Shown here: piece after piece, positions 24,830 through 35,181 of the stretch
Layout: the number at the start of each line of letters is the position of its first letter
Position numbering within the stretch: the stretch's first letter is position 1
Assembly (NCBI RefSeq): GCF_018476905.1
Contig: NZ_JAHCVK010000001.1
Location: forward strand, 1,240,001-1,304,000
Reading direction: 5' to 3'
Length of the DNA stretch: 64,000 bases
Origin: Geomobilimonas luticola
GTDB taxonomy: Bacteria; Desulfobacterota; Desulfuromonadia; Geobacterales; Geobacteraceae
Notes under the pieces: generated by a model
Told to the model about the DNA's origin: nothing
Databases searched by the model: none
What the model saw: the letters and a program-made list of their open reading frames with translations, nothing else
Program-made: the position numbers and the translations under genes

Positions 24830-25699
24830 TCAGCGACTCTTTCCTGCTGGCCGGTCGTATTTGGTATGAGCCGAGAGACCGAGAAGCGCTTCAACTTGCC
24901 CGGCTGCTCGCATAATTTGGTAAAGGTCTACATCATTCACTGTCGTATTGTCTGTGACATAGGTTGAGAGGTATGTTTCGGATTTCGATTTTACGCCATT
25001 CCGTGCGCAGACCAAGAATGCGACCGACTCAGCTTCCAACTCAATCTGGGCATGTTTCATCGCAGCACGTTTAGGTACGCTGAGAAACGGATCCGATCCG
25101 AGGTGGCCCAAGAATAGATGTCCCAGTTCGTGTGCAAGCGTGGCGAACTGAACAGCCGCTCCATGGTTGCGGTTGATGTTCATTCGGTAGAATGTGGGCT
25201 CCTTATCCTTGGTTTCTCTCTCAAGGATACGAATTGCCCCAGCCTTTTGGTCGCCAGTATCAAGCCAGCAGCACTCGATATTTTTCTTTGCCATTTGAGG
25301 TACAAAGGAGGCGATCCGATTTTCATCAATAGACCCTTGAGCAAAAAAAGCCGACACGTCTTGTGGCAGTTCTTTTCCCTCTGTGTCCATGACATCATAA
25401 ACCAGTGCAACAGGACCGAAAGGCCAGAGGATCAGGAGAGGACGCGCACCTTCCTTCGGCGTACGTCCAAAGCGCTCCCGCCAGTCCCATGTTGAGGCAG
25501 CATAACTGAGACCGGGTTTCTGCACCTGTAACAACATGGCGTTGAAGGGAGCAAAGTTACGCAAGCGCACAACGAAATCAAGTAATTCTTTGTAATCTTT
25601 GGTTCGTGTATAGAGCCGCGAGTCCGACAACAACTGATCAAGCAAGGATCGAGCGGCTTCGCTCTCAAATAGATCTTTCTGTTCCCATTCAGTTTGCAT
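24830..25699 (-). CDS. ArdC-like antirestriction protein with zinc metallopeptidase domain
   Basis: 289 aa from the ATG at 25699, which has a strong GGGAGGAATT site; the longer frame to 25732 lacks one. Residues 10-110 match the ssDNA-binding N-terminal domain of ArdC (KELLDFVVRLRNFAPFNAML, then YAASTWDWRERFGR). The second half is a zincin with H190-ELG-H194 and E222 or E224 as third ligand. Family knowledge: plasmid ArdC protects incoming single-stranded DNA from host restriction. Carried inside a defence island, it may shield the ICE during transfer from competing systems. It is less likely to be an ImmA-type regulator because the ssDNA domain is present. Confidence 0.8.
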   Translation of the reverse strand: MQTEWEQKDLFESEAARSLLDQLLSDSRLYTRTKDYKELLDFVVRLRNFAPFNAMLLQVQKPGLSYAASTWDWRERFGRTPKEGARPLLILWPFGPVALVYDVMDTEGKELPQDVSAFFAQGSIDENRIASFVPQMAKKNIECCWLDTGDQKAGAIRILERETKDKEPTFYRMNINRNHGAAVQFATLAHELGHLFLGHLGSDPFLSVPKRAAMKHAQIELEAESVAFLVCARNGVKSKSETYLSTYVTDNTTVNDVDLYQIMRAAGQVEALLGLSAHTKYDRPAGKSR

Positions 25700-25771
25700 A
25701 ATTCCTCCCGCGGCATGTCTTCTCTTAGCCACGTTGAGCTGGGTCTACTAGAAATATCATCATAGATCAGG

Positions 25772-26455
25772 TTATATTGCACTTTCACATGATGTTTCAA
25801 AATACTCAGCGTTGAGCTGTTCATTCGGCAAATAAGCAGAAGCCAAAGTTAATGCATCTTTTGTATCAATAACACCATCGAGTCTAAACCTTTTTTGATA
25901 GTATGATCCTTTCATTTTGATTCCATTTTCGAAGAGCATCCTAGCATCGTCTTCTTCATGAATCATTGTTGCTCCGTCAAGATGGTTGAAGGTTTCGCAA
26001 GAGCTATCGAGTAAACCATGGAGGTAATAAGTTATTGAATAAGCTCCGATAAATTGCCAAGCCTCAATTTGTATGTACTCTGGATCTTTTCGAATGTGCA
26101 CAACTAACGTAGCGCACAAACCGTATTCATGAAATTTATCAGGGTCAATCAACTTGAACATAGACTTGAGGAGAAATCTTGGTCTAGCTTGTTTCGCCTT
26201 TTCAACTGCCAGGTCAAAGGAGAGACCAAATATCGGCACTCCCTTCATTCCAAGATCACTTTCATGCAACTGAAGCTTGGCAATACTTATTAAATCAGGT
26301 CGATTGAGGATTATATCAGCAACCCCAAATGCATTCGGCTCGATATAAACCTGTTGGTGATTCGTTTTTAGAAATAGCTTCCGAGGCCAAATCGGGTCGA
26401 AATCAACATTTTGAAGAGAAATGAGACCATCGTCATCTTGAAGCGATTCAAGCAT
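25772..26455 (-). CDS. Hypothetical protein (227 aa)
   Basis: TTAGGAAC upstream of the ATG. Visibly AT-rich. No motif that I can assign. The middle part has segments such as DPDKFHEYGLCATLVVHIRKDPEYIQIEAWQ split by charged runs, which read as a beta-rich soluble domain. Single gene between ArdC-like and YkgJ-like genes, on the same strand. Confidence 0.6.
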   Translation of the reverse strand: MLESLQDDDGLISLQNVDFDPIWPRKLFLKTNHQQVYIEPNAFGVADIILNRPDLISIAKLQLHESDLGMKGVPIFGLSFDLAVEKAKQARPRFLLKSMFKLIDPDKFHEYGLCATLVVHIRKDPEYIQIEAWQFIGAYSITYYLHGLLDSSCETFNHLDGATMIHEEDDARMLFENGIKMKGSYYQKRFRLDGVIDTKDALTLASAYLPNEQLNAEYFETSCESAI

Positions 26456-26515
26456 TTAGATTGTTCCTAAAATATAGATCAATGATCACTGGCTTACGCA
26501 TGCAGATAATCAACA

Positions 26516-27088
26516 TTAATAACCAAACGCCTCTCTTATATCTAACCGTGTATTCTTTCCACTGGCGTGCAAAAGAAGCTCATAAAATTTATCGATTTCA
26601 GAAAAAGTTAACTGCGTAAGCGTGATTTTATCGCATACGTCAACATGACACCATTTTGCAGTCTCATCTAACATCACATGCCGCCTACAGACAAAAGGTC
26701 GGACTTTGTAAATGGCACATGCTCCTTTTTTCAAGAACGGACATGGGCCTTTATCTACGTTAACGAGCGAGGTTACCTTTGGCCGCTTTATATTTGTCAG
26801 CTTTATAATATATTCAACTTCAAGCTCAGATATTGACACAGGAATATGACAACAGTGATTGCAGCCTTTTTTACATGGAACGTGATTACCTACAAACCCA
26901 TAAACATCTCCCATAAAGTCATATAAATATTGCAGTTTGCTATATGTATTTCCGTTGTGCCTGGCAAATGTATATGCAAACTGCTCTTCCTTATCTTTGA
27001 GAGAGGGAGGCATTAATCGTTCAATTTTATTAACAGTTTCCTTAGCTGTCAGTTGAGAGGCTTCAACTTCATTCTGATTCGCAATCAC
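26516..27088 (-). CDS. YkgJ-type cysteine cluster protein (190 aa)
   Basis: GTG start at 27088 after AAGGGGGC, overlapping the GIY-YIG gene by 20 bases. The cysteine cluster is CKKGCNHCCHIPV, then GPCPFLKKGACAIYKVRP and FVCRRH, the diagnostic YkgJ/PF03692 pattern. Family knowledge: it binds zinc or an iron-sulfur cluster. A role in oxygenase-like chemistry has been proposed for the group. Its pairing with a GIY-YIG nuclease suggests a metal-dependent partner rather than housekeeping. AT-rich like its upstream and downstream neighbours. Confidence 0.85.
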   Translation of the reverse strand: MIANQNEVEASQLTAKETVNKIERLMPPSLKDKEEQFAYTFARHNGNTYSKLQYLYDFMGDVYGFVGNHVPCKKGCNHCCHIPVSISELEVEYIIKLTNIKRPKVTSLVNVDKGPCPFLKKGACAIYKVRPFVCRRHVMLDETAKWCHVDVCDKITLTQLTFSEIDKFYELLLHASGKNTRLDIREAFGY

Positions 27089-27971
27089 CGTGTGCCCCCT
27101 TCAGTGCAGACTCACCTCCATGTGATGTATTCTCCTGAATATGTTTCAATGTCTCGCCCTTACTGTTTTTCCATTCGATCCTTCCATTCGCGGTCCTTCC
27201 AAGAACAACGCCGGCAGCTGTAGATGGAGAGTTGAAAAAATAATCCTGGGTAAAGACAAGTGCATCTCCGGATTCAACAAGAACTCCTGTTTCCATCAAT
27301 TCGCGTCGCAGTACAGACATGTAATGGTGGATAGAAGGAACTTCAGCTTTTACAGCCTGTGCCCCTTCCTTTACTATGAATCCCTCGGGAGACTCGTAGC
27401 CAGTTACTTTTATCCCCTTGGACTCAATCGTCAATAATTGCTGCTTCTTTACTTTGCTGAGACCGACTTTTTGAAAAGCACTTAGCCCCAGCAAAGGGAA
27501 TATGCTCAGCATGTCCTCCAGAAAGCTTTCAACGTCGGCAATTTCTGCCTCCGAGAGCGACGGTTTCTGGGGTTCATTGAGATTGTCAAAAAATGAACGC
27601 TTTGCCTCCCGGGCAATACGAACCAGTTGAGCTTCAAGATGTTGTACGTGGGCTTTATTAAGAGAACGGTCTTTTGATACGAAGAAGACTCCCCAGGTCC
27701 AGAAGTCTTTCTTCGAAAAATGCTGCTCAAGGCGAGATTTTACCGGATCTCCTTCACCAATGTAGATTTTTGGCAATTCCCCATCCTCTGAAGGCCCCAC
27801 AAGGACGTAGACACCAGTTTCCTGGAACTCGTCCCTCTTCTTGATGTCGGGGAAAAGAGAGCGAGGGAATACAATACCTCGACCTGTCCAGTTGGATTTA
27901 TCTACGATTCGAAGACCATCCGGCTGTCCATGGGGAAGGAAAATTTTTATCGAAAATGGTCTATCGCCCAT
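27069..27971 (-). CDS. GIY-YIG nuclease with DUF4357 domain (300 aa)
   Basis: GIY-YIG motif: GVYVLVG (53-59) and KIYIGEGDPVKSRL (68-81), with R80 and a later catalytic-type Glu in HLEAQLV. The C-terminal 70 residues (SPSTAAGVVLGRTANGRIEW) match DUF4357, commonly fused to GIY-YIG or methyltransferase domains. It should be a metal-dependent nuclease acting on DNA. No adjacent methyltransferase of its own is present. Neighbours are the YkgJ protein and, 72 bases away, the end of the MADS operon on the same strand. Confidence 0.88.
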   Translation of the reverse strand: MGDRPFSIKIFLPHGQPDGLRIVDKSNWTGRGIVFPRSLFPDIKKRDEFQETGVYVLVGPSEDGELPKIYIGEGDPVKSRLEQHFSKKDFWTWGVFFVSKDRSLNKAHVQHLEAQLVRIAREAKRSFFDNLNEPQKPSLSEAEIADVESFLEDMLSIFPLLGLSAFQKVGLSKVKKQQLLTIESKGIKVTGYESPEGFIVKEGAQAVKAEVPSIHHYMSVLRRELMETGVLVESGDALVFTQDYFFNSPSTAAGVVLGRTANGRIEWKNSKGETLKHIQENTSHGGESALKGAHGDCESE

Positions 27972-28042
27972 ATTTTTAACCTCATTTTTTGAATCCTTTT
28001 CAAATGATGCCTGTAAATCCTTAGTGACTGTGATAACAAATA

Positions 28043-31000
28043 TTATTTTTTAACAGCTGTCTTTGTGCTTCCACCATGCTGCGTTATACGAGGGCGGCAC
28101 TTGATCTTCACAGCTCCACGGGTGAAAGAATCGTCCGATGCCTTGCTCGACCAGATGTATGCCTCTCCAGTACCAAGATGACTCATCTTGTCGGAAGTCA
28201 GCTCTCCAAGGGCAGCATTGGCCTTCTGAATATGCTTAAGCCAAGCCGGAGAGTTGAACTTATGCATGATTATCTGCGAGGACAGTTCAATTAATGAAAC
28301 CGGGACGGATGGTGGATCTTGGGATGCCACCATAATACTGGTTCCCTTATGGCGCATTTCGCGAACGACTTCGACGAGCCCCGATACCAAGTCGTCATTC
28401 TCGATGTATTTGTGAGCCTCATCGAATACGACCAGTTTATTGAATGCACTTCCCTGGTAGGTTGCTTCTGAGAAGATCTGCAACATCACCACGAACAGTC
28501 CAAGTGCCTCGTCCTTTTCAATATATTCGTCGCGTAGATCAACTATGATTAGTCGTCCAGGACGGATCAAATCATGAAGGCGTTGTCTGTCATCTATGTA
28601 TTCACTCGCGAAAAGCAGACGTGTTTGAGCCAACTCCTTCAAATGGTCAGATAGCCCCGAATTGTCGATACTGTTTCTCAGTGCATCCAGGGTTAGGTTT
28701 TCTCTGAGTCCGCGCATTATGAGATTGATCTGACGCATATACATGCTCTGGCTGCCAATCGCACCCATCAGGAATTTCCAGTGGGCAGCCTTCAATTCGG
28801 AAGCAGAAAACGCAATGGGAAGGACTTCGATATCGGGGTATTCAGCTCTGCGTTCGTCTACCTTGTTCGAGGGAGTAAGAATCAAGACATCCTTCAAAGC
28901 CTCAGGATTGGTCTTATATCGCTCTCGCAGGACTCGGACCTCCTCATCCACCGAGTTCGCATGGATCATTGATGTAAATTCAGGAGCATAATCTTGCGTC
29001 GGGCTGTAATGGAAAATCACTGTGGCTAGTGGGCTTGGAAGCACATTGATGTGTTCTAGTGGCATGGAAGCCATCTCGATGACCGTACCAAGTGTGTAGC
29101 TCTTGCCACCCCCTTGTACACCGAAGAGGCTGATAGTATGGGTATGGTTCAAGTCCAGAGCGATCTTTCTTCCGGACACTTCACCCAGTAATCCATACTG
29201 GGGTGAGTCCCCATTCACACCAAGCATAATGTCGTAGCTGACATCGGCAGCACTCATCTGCTCAACCACTGCCTCTCGTGGCTTAATTTCTTCAGGATCG
29301 GAAGGCGTTAGCGGTTCGACCGGCACTACTTCCTCCTCTAGTTTTTCGTTTTCTTCGGAATTATCCGAAGATTGCGACTCCTGAACCGGGATGTCAGCCC
29401 TCTCTTGAACTTCAGTAGTTACATGGGCTTTTTCTAAAGCCGAATGATTGTCCATTGCTACTGGCACAGGCAACACTTCCGGTTCTTCCCAGAGCTTATC
29501 CAAAGTCCAAGACGTGGACCGTTCCCTTTTGGGAGCGATAAAGGCGGCCGTTTCGAGCTTAGGAACATTCGGAATGAATTGCTCACTGATGAAATATTCT
29601 GTTGGCTCTTCCTCAATTTCCACCGAAACGGGCTTGCGGCAATTATCAAGTAAAGCGTGAATCAGATTCTTGCCGATGCGATGATATTCAATACCGACCT
29701 CGTTATCAGGAGCTTCAGAGCCGTTCTTGTCAAAATCAAAGATCAGAGCACAGCGCCGGAACTGAAGAGAATAGCCTTGTTCAACGGACTCGAGTAGGCC
29801 CCGAGCTTCCTGCGCAGCCGTCGCATCAAAAATGCCATAACGAATGGCTCTCTCAAGATAGAACCGAAGAATCTGGGCCAGCTCACGGCTCTTGAGCAAG
29901 CGGTCTGGCCGATCCGGCTTTTTAAGTGACGGGTCAAAGTGCCGCTGGAGTATGCGTTCACTTTGATTAATCTGCGAAGAGATCCGTTCCTTAAGTTGGT
30001 TGAAAGCAGCAAAGTCACCTACCTGTGAATAACATTTCACTTCAATCAGATTGCAGGTAATAATCCTTTTAGCCAAGTCAAGATCAAATAGTGCCAAATC
30101 GGTGCGCTGCAGACTGATTGCATCGTTGACGTCATCAGTTTCACTGCTGGAACGGTAAAGATCTGTATGCGCATCCAAAGGAACTATGACTTGATTGTTC
30201 AAAGCCCCTTGATATTCAAGGTAAAGCCTTGCCAATGCCAATCCGAGGGCTTCGGCCTGCTGTGTGCGCGCAGAAATCAGTTTCAACGCAAGCTGCCCAG
30301 AGAGAGACCGCAGGTTTGCTAAAATCTGAGCCGATTGCTCACCATCTGCCGATAGGCCGTGCTCGAGAAGAACCGGCTTTAACATCGCCTCAAGCTCGTC
30401 ACTTGATCGTGAAGAAATAATTAAATTGTGAGTAGACTGTGAGCTGGCCCCCGGGACGTAATCAATTAGGTAATCAGGTCTATTCTTCCGGCCACCATGA
30501 TCGAAGAACTCAATACCCATGTTGCGATCAATGGTGAACACCCAGTCGCTGATCTGATGGACTTCATAAATCAGTTCACGTTGTGCTACATCCAATCCAA
30601 GAGTAACCACGGGTACTGCTTTGAAGCTCGATCCGGATGCCGCGACGGCAGAGGTAGCAAAACACAGATGGCGACTCATGGAAGAAAGCAGGTCAAAACA
30701 GGCAGGCTGGCTATCCGCATTGAGTGGACGGCCAACCACTGGACGTTTGTTCCAGTAAGTTCCAGAATCATCATCAACAAACTCGGTGTCGAAATCCTGT
30801 ATCAGGCCGTGCATCGGTGTAATTCCTTGAGGTCTTTCGACAATCGAAAGCTCCTCAGCCGGGAACACATCCAGCAAAACGCTAATGTGGGCAGAATAGT
30901 CCTTAGTGTTGGTGTGGAATTCTGACAACGCGTGTTTGGCCAGATTCAACTTTGAAAACAGGTGGCTACCAGTCGAAGTAGCAAAGGCATCTGCTGCTTC

Positions 31001-33502
31001 GTTTACAATAGCACCGGGGCGAACCATCGATTCAAGAGCCTCTCCCAAGACTGGCGAATCTGGATCCGTGGTAAATAGGCGTATGTCATAACGCAAGTCG
31101 GCATACTCTCTCCTCTGCTGTAGTGACAGCAAAGCATCCGCTATGACGGACCCGGCACCGGGATTAAAGATATTGAGTGACAGTTCACGGACGTAAGGAT
31201 GCTGTGAGAGGTAGCGTTCAATCTTGTCTGCAATCACTTTGCCGGAGATGTCAGCGCCCGCTGCCGATGGTTCGGCCAGACCAAGTGCGGAACAGATTTC
31301 AGCCATTAAGCCCCGAGAGTTCTCTTCCGTCGTAGGGGCATAGAGTGCCCAAAACGGGTTCAGGTTATCGACAGGTGTGAATATTCGTCCGTCTGCGACA
31401 GGGACTCCCACGGGGTAAGCCGAGGGCACCAACCCCTCCAAGAGAGCTGATCTAACATGTGGGATATGATCTTTCCCGCCTGCTTTGACCTTTTCAATCC
31501 AGTCTTTTCCTAGCGTTACCCAGCTTGCCAGCCACAGCGCACGAAGTGGATGCGTCGGTGATACCAGAACAGCCTCACGATGCCTGCTCCGAAAATCGGT
31601 TACAACCACATGAATGGAATCCACAGCAAGTACATTGCGCAGAGTTTGGAGATGCTGTTGTCGCTCAGCCCCTGACGTTGTTTCTGCTTGTCGAATCAGG
31701 TTACGAACCAGCTCGAGATAGGCCTCAGCATAAGCCAAACTCTCCTTCTCGGCATCTCGGAAAGACATCCCCTGCGTAATCAGTTCAGCAGTACCCTTTC
31801 GAATTGTTGCAAACATCTCTTCACGAGCAGCCAGGAATGATGCCATGGCAGTTGACGATGGAAGGGTCAGTCCAACCTCCGAAGGTGGTTCGGCTGTGTC
31901 CATATTTATCTGCATCCTCCATCCGGAAGGATGCTTCGGTTCTGCCAGTATCCGCTGCTCGATGTTTTTGAGCATTCGTGACAACGGGATCTGAACAGCA
32001 CCTTCACGACCAAACTTCGCCAACAGAATCTCCTGTCGTGAGGCCTTTTTCGAGCGCCCCCCCTCAGCCCACGCAACACCGGTCAAAACGATCTCCTCAG
32101 GGTCACGTTCATCACTGAGTGCTGTAAGTTGTAAACGAAAACGAGCGTGTTCAAGACTCAGCTCAATCGGAATTGCTCTTTGCGGCGGTTCTTCTTCAAT
32201 GATGCCACCCGGAAGAACATAAAATGGTTCGCTCTCATTTGAACGCTTGGCCGCTTCAGAAATTGAGTCAGATTCTAGAGGTATTGGGTCACCGTCGATA
32301 GTCCAAGGGAGAACCCGTATAAAATGCCAGCCCTCTTCAAACTCAATCTTGTTTAGCTTGTCCAAGCTAATTGTAGATTGCAGTCGGTTCGGAGTCCACG
32401 CTTTGACTTTCTTGGATTTACCAACTGGGCCATCGTTCTGGGAAACGATCTGCACCGTGAAGTGATCCAGGCCACTAACTTTACCCGGATGAGGGGAGAC
32501 CTCAAAAACTATATTCATCTTTCGGCGGTCATTAGGCACTAGAACCTGTTGACCAATCAGTTCGGACAGTTGATCATCGGTTTCATCTGTCTGTACCATG
32601 GGCAGATCAGTTTCCAGAACCGTCAGCAATACTTTGTCCAGAGAGATTTCTTCCTGAAAAGTCCATTTGTCGAAGGAAATGCTCCACCAGCTCTTGTCAG
32701 TCGCGATGGGTGCAGTCCAGACTTCCGGTTCTTGGACGTCATGCTTTTCAAAGTATGCAAACAGAAGGGACTCTAGGCCCTTGCTACTCAGCCCCAGATC
32801 TGCAATGCGGCCACGCACTGATTTATGCGAACCCATCAGATTTCTGACACTATTTAAATTCCGTCGGATTTTACCATTGACCATCCCGGGATCGGCAAAG
32901 AGCTTAAAGTCCGGAATCAGTGTCAATTCATACAGGCTGGCCCCCAGCGTTTCACCATCGATGCCGTTTTCCAGTGCAGTAAGCAGGTAGCTTACCCGGG
33001 CAACATCGTCGGCAAACAGCCATTCTTCTTCGGAGAGGATTCCAAAAATATCACGAACATGGCCGACCAAAGTTACTGGTAGGCGTTCAATCAACGAGCT
33101 GATGAGATCTTCATAGATGCCAGTAAAGGTCAGCTCCTCAAACGTGGCCACACCAAAGGAATCTTCGGCACTGGTGCGCAATGAAGTCGGAGTGAAAACC
33201 AGTAGCGGTTGGCGCAGTTCTCCATCGACATCGGGGTTTCGTAGTTCTACCAGTTTGGTGGAAGTAACCCGATGTGGCAGCCTTTCCTGATCATGGCTGC
33301 CTAAAATAAATATATTTGCATCAGGACGAGACCGGCGCAACTGCTTGCAAACTGACTCCATGACCTCGTCATCAAGGTCGGTAACTCGCATGCAGTGTCC
33401 CGGACCACGATCACCCAGGATCGCTTCAATACGTGGGCACAGCAAACCTGCAACTGCCGCGTTCAATTTCCCTTGAGTTAGCTTGGTGAACGCGTTACTC
33501 AT
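28043..33502 (-). CDS. mad8: MADS protein MAD8-like ATPase (1819 aa)
   Basis: Starts at an ATGA overlap with mad7 and is the last gene of the operon. The C-terminal 450 residues hold a HerA/DptH-like ATPase: Walker A GVQGGGKSYTLG (about residue 1460) and Walker B KLVVFDEAHKYIE (about 1690), with a VASQDPPSVP sensor segment. An acidic linker with many Glu/Pro lies before it (about 1380-1430). The N-terminal 1300 residues show no motif that I can name. Family knowledge: MADS carries a large ATP-binding protein named MAD8, thought to be an effector translocase. The size and position match. The name is taken from gene order and partner genes. Confidence 0.82.
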   Translation of the reverse strand: MSNAFTKLTQGKLNAAVAGLLCPRIEAILGDRGPGHCMRVTDLDDEVMESVCKQLRRSRPDANIFILGSHDQERLPHRVTSTKLVELRNPDVDGELRQPLLVFTPTSLRTSAEDSFGVATFEELTFTGIYEDLISSLIERLPVTLVGHVRDIFGILSEEEWLFADDVARVSYLLTALENGIDGETLGASLYELTLIPDFKLFADPGMVNGKIRRNLNSVRNLMGSHKSVRGRIADLGLSSKGLESLLFAYFEKHDVQEPEVWTAPIATDKSWWSISFDKWTFQEEISLDKVLLTVLETDLPMVQTDETDDQLSELIGQQVLVPNDRRKMNIVFEVSPHPGKVSGLDHFTVQIVSQNDGPVGKSKKVKAWTPNRLQSTISLDKLNKIEFEEGWHFIRVLPWTIDGDPIPLESDSISEAAKRSNESEPFYVLPGGIIEEEPPQRAIPIELSLEHARFRLQLTALSDERDPEEIVLTGVAWAEGGRSKKASRQEILLAKFGREGAVQIPLSRMLKNIEQRILAEPKHPSGWRMQINMDTAEPPSEVGLTLPSSTAMASFLAAREEMFATIRKGTAELITQGMSFRDAEKESLAYAEAYLELVRNLIRQAETTSGAERQQHLQTLRNVLAVDSIHVVVTDFRSRHREAVLVSPTHPLRALWLASWVTLGKDWIEKVKAGGKDHIPHVRSALLEGLVPSAYPVGVPVADGRIFTPVDNLNPFWALYAPTTEENSRGLMAEICSALGLAEPSAAGADISGKVIADKIERYLSQHPYVRELSLNIFNPGAGSVIADALLSLQQRREYADLRYDIRLFTTDPDSPVLGEALESMVRPGAIVNEAADAFATSTGSHLFSKLNLAKHALSEFHTNTKDYSAHISVLLDVFPAEELSIVERPQGITPMHGLIQDFDTEFVDDDSGTYWNKRPVVGRPLNADSQPACFDLLSSMSRHLCFATSAVAASGSSFKAVPVVTLGLDVAQRELIYEVHQISDWVFTIDRNMGIEFFDHGGRKNRPDYLIDYVPGASSQSTHNLIISSRSSDELEAMLKPVLLEHGLSADGEQSAQILANLRSLSGQLALKLISARTQQAEALGLALARLYLEYQGALNNQVIVPLDAHTDLYRSSSETDDVNDAISLQRTDLALFDLDLAKRIITCNLIEVKCYSQVGDFAAFNQLKERISSQINQSERILQRHFDPSLKKPDRPDRLLKSRELAQILRFYLERAIRYGIFDATAAQEARGLLESVEQGYSLQFRRCALIFDFDKNGSEAPDNEVGIEYHRIGKNLIHALLDNCRKPVSVEIEEEPTEYFISEQFIPNVPKLETAAFIAPKRERSTSWTLDKLWEEPEVLPVPVAMDNHSALEKAHVTTEVQERADIPVQESQSSDNSEENEKLEEEVVPVEPLTPSDPEEIKPREAVVEQMSAADVSYDIMLGVNGDSPQYGLLGEVSGRKIALDLNHTHTISLFGVQGGGKSYTLGTVIEMASMPLEHINVLPSPLATVIFHYSPTQDYAPEFTSMIHANSVDEEVRVLRERYKTNPEALKDVLILTPSNKVDERRAEYPDIEVLPIAFSASELKAAHWKFLMGAIGSQSMYMRQINLIMRGLRENLTLDALRNSIDNSGLSDHLKELAQTRLLFASEYIDDRQRLHDLIRPGRLIIVDLRDEYIEKDEALGLFVVMLQIFSEATYQGSAFNKLVVFDEAHKYIENDDLVSGLVEVVREMRHKGTSIMVASQDPPSVPVSLIELSSQIIMHKFNSPAWLKHIQKANAALGELTSDKMSHLGTGEAYIWSSKASDDSFTRGAVKIKCRPRITQHGGSTKTAVKK

Positions 33503-35181
33503 GCGTGCCTCCCGCTCATATCTGTTCCGTTGTTTCTCTCAATAGCATAGCGTGGCGATACCTTCTGGGTCACGTAGGCATCTGATAGGTCCTCATAGAA
33601 ACCAATTTCTCGTAGACGCCGTTTGAACGCCTCAAGGTTCAGGCGCAACGCTCGACGATCCAGTATGCTACTGTTGGTTTTGCCGTTTTCCGGCAACCGA
33701 TCTATGTATAGGCCGTAACGATTCCTCAGGAAAGCGAGTAACTCTTCGATGCGTACTTCCCGTGTTATAAAGCGGCCACCATCCTGGGTCAAAACTGCTA
33801 ACTGTAAGAGCACTTCAAGCAATTTGCTGCCCAGCATGAATCGACGCGGACTTCCCTTGGATCGTGATTGCGCCAACAAACCGTTATCCTTGTTCTTGAG
33901 AAGAAGGGAGTCCAAACACTCTGTAATGTACTGACGGTGATACTTGCCCCGGTAAGCCATCAGAATCTCAATGAACGACTCAAACTCATCGAGACCCATG
34001 GCATTTACTTCACGAATTTCCGGATCAACATCCTCTTTGCTCGCTGTGGACTCCTCTATCAAGCTTGCCAGGCGGAACTTAAAATAGGCCTGGCGATCAG
34101 CATCGTGCTCTGGTTTTAACAGCGAAACCAGATCACTGACAGAAAACACGCCGCTGGCTGGCGAGGCTAGCTTGCCGATTTTCTTGCTCAGGTATTCGGC
34201 CATCTCATCGAGTTTCTTTACTATGAAATTGGCCTGCACGAAGGCTGGAATCTGTCGGTACATGCGATCGGTCGATTTCCGCGCCAGCTCAGCCATGTGG
34301 GGATTGTTCACATCACCCATATCCACAACCAACGAAACCCGGTAAGGGCAGTTCTCAAGCGCATTGTCGAGCCCTGGATTGACAGGGCATTCCTTAGTGT
34401 TACAAAGGTCGTTACCAGCGCGTTGTTTTACCAGTTTGGGGAGCATCTGCAGGAGTTTTAGGTGATAGAGTGCCAGGTGGAACGCCATAAGGGCCTTGAG
34501 ATAGTCTACCAGCACCGAACGTGGGATGTACGGTTCATAAGCCAAAAGCCTTAAAATGTCGTCAGCCATGATGTCGGCCTGACCAATACACAACGGTTGA
34601 AACCGAGAGGGTTCCTTGGAGTCTTTCATGTCCTGGGTGACCTGGTGATCCAGGCGCAGAATCGCCTGGGTTTCAACATCCACCGAGGCACTGGGATCGT
34701 AACGATCTGTGACCAGGTCAATCCCAGGGAAGAAGAATCGCTTCAAAGCATCGCGGGCCGCCTGACCTTTACCTCTACGGGCATAAAAAAGCATCCAATA
34801 GACTTGCTCTGCAGCACCGTAGTCTCTGGTGTGCTTGGCATTTCGGAATTTGTAAGTGTTGCCATGCAAAGGCCTTGGTGCAGCAACAGCCTGATTGGCC
34901 TTGCCCCGGTTCACCACATCCATGAGGTCGGTCTCGATCCAGCGATAAACCACATGCGGATAACGGTCGAAACCTGCAAACCACTCAGGATGTTCTAGAA
35001 AATCCTCCATGAACTCTTCAACTGTGAGGTCACCACCACGCGGCGGACGTCGACTGGCATAGCCATCGTACTTCAGGCGTGGGAAAAGCATTGTCAGCAC
35101 TCGATCCATCTCGATGTGTTTGAAATCCACATAGGTGGATTTTGGCGTCCGAAACTCCTTGTCTCTGCCTTTGATACTCAT
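33499..35181 (-). CDS. mad7: MADS protein MAD7-like (560 aa)
   Basis: ATGA overlap with both neighbours. Largely helical, with a cluster C-x4-C in CNTKECPVNP and NCPYR which might bind metal. It contains many basic segments, such as YMLFYARRGKGQAARDALKR, suggestive of nucleic-acid contact. No catalytic motif is visible. Family knowledge: MAD7 has no established biochemical activity. The name here rests on the position between the kinase and the large ATPase. Confidence 0.75.
   Translation of the reverse strand: MSIKGRDKEFRTPKSTYVDFKHIEMDRVLTMLFPRLKYDGYASRRPPRGGDLTVEEFMEDFLEHPEWFAGFDRYPHVVYRWIETDLMDVVNRGKANQAVAAPRPLHGNTYKFRNAKHTRDYGAAEQVYWMLFYARRGKGQAARDALKRFFFPGIDLVTDRYDPSASVDVETQAILRLDHQVTQDMKDSKEPSRFQPLCIGQADIMADDILRLLAYEPYIPRSVLVDYLKALMAFHLALYHLKLLQMLPKLVKQRAGNDLCNTKECPVNPGLDNALENCPYRVSLVVDMGDVNNPHMAELARKSTDRMYRQIPAFVQANFIVKKLDEMAEYLSKKIGKLASPASGVFSVSDLVSLLKPEHDADRQAYFKFRLASLIEESTASKEDVDPEIREVNAMGLDEFESFIEILMAYRGKYHRQYITECLDSLLLKNKDNGLLAQSRSKGSPRRFMLGSKLLEVLLQLAVLTQDGGRFITREVRIEELLAFLRNRYGLYIDRLPENGKTNSSILDRRALRLNLEAFKRRLREIGFYEDLSDAYVTQKVSPRYAIERNNGTDMSGRHA

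Noticed and set aside
28043-33502. DptH of a phosphorothioate system
   Set aside because: C-terminal ATPase is similar, but no dndB-E or dptF/G genes are nearby.
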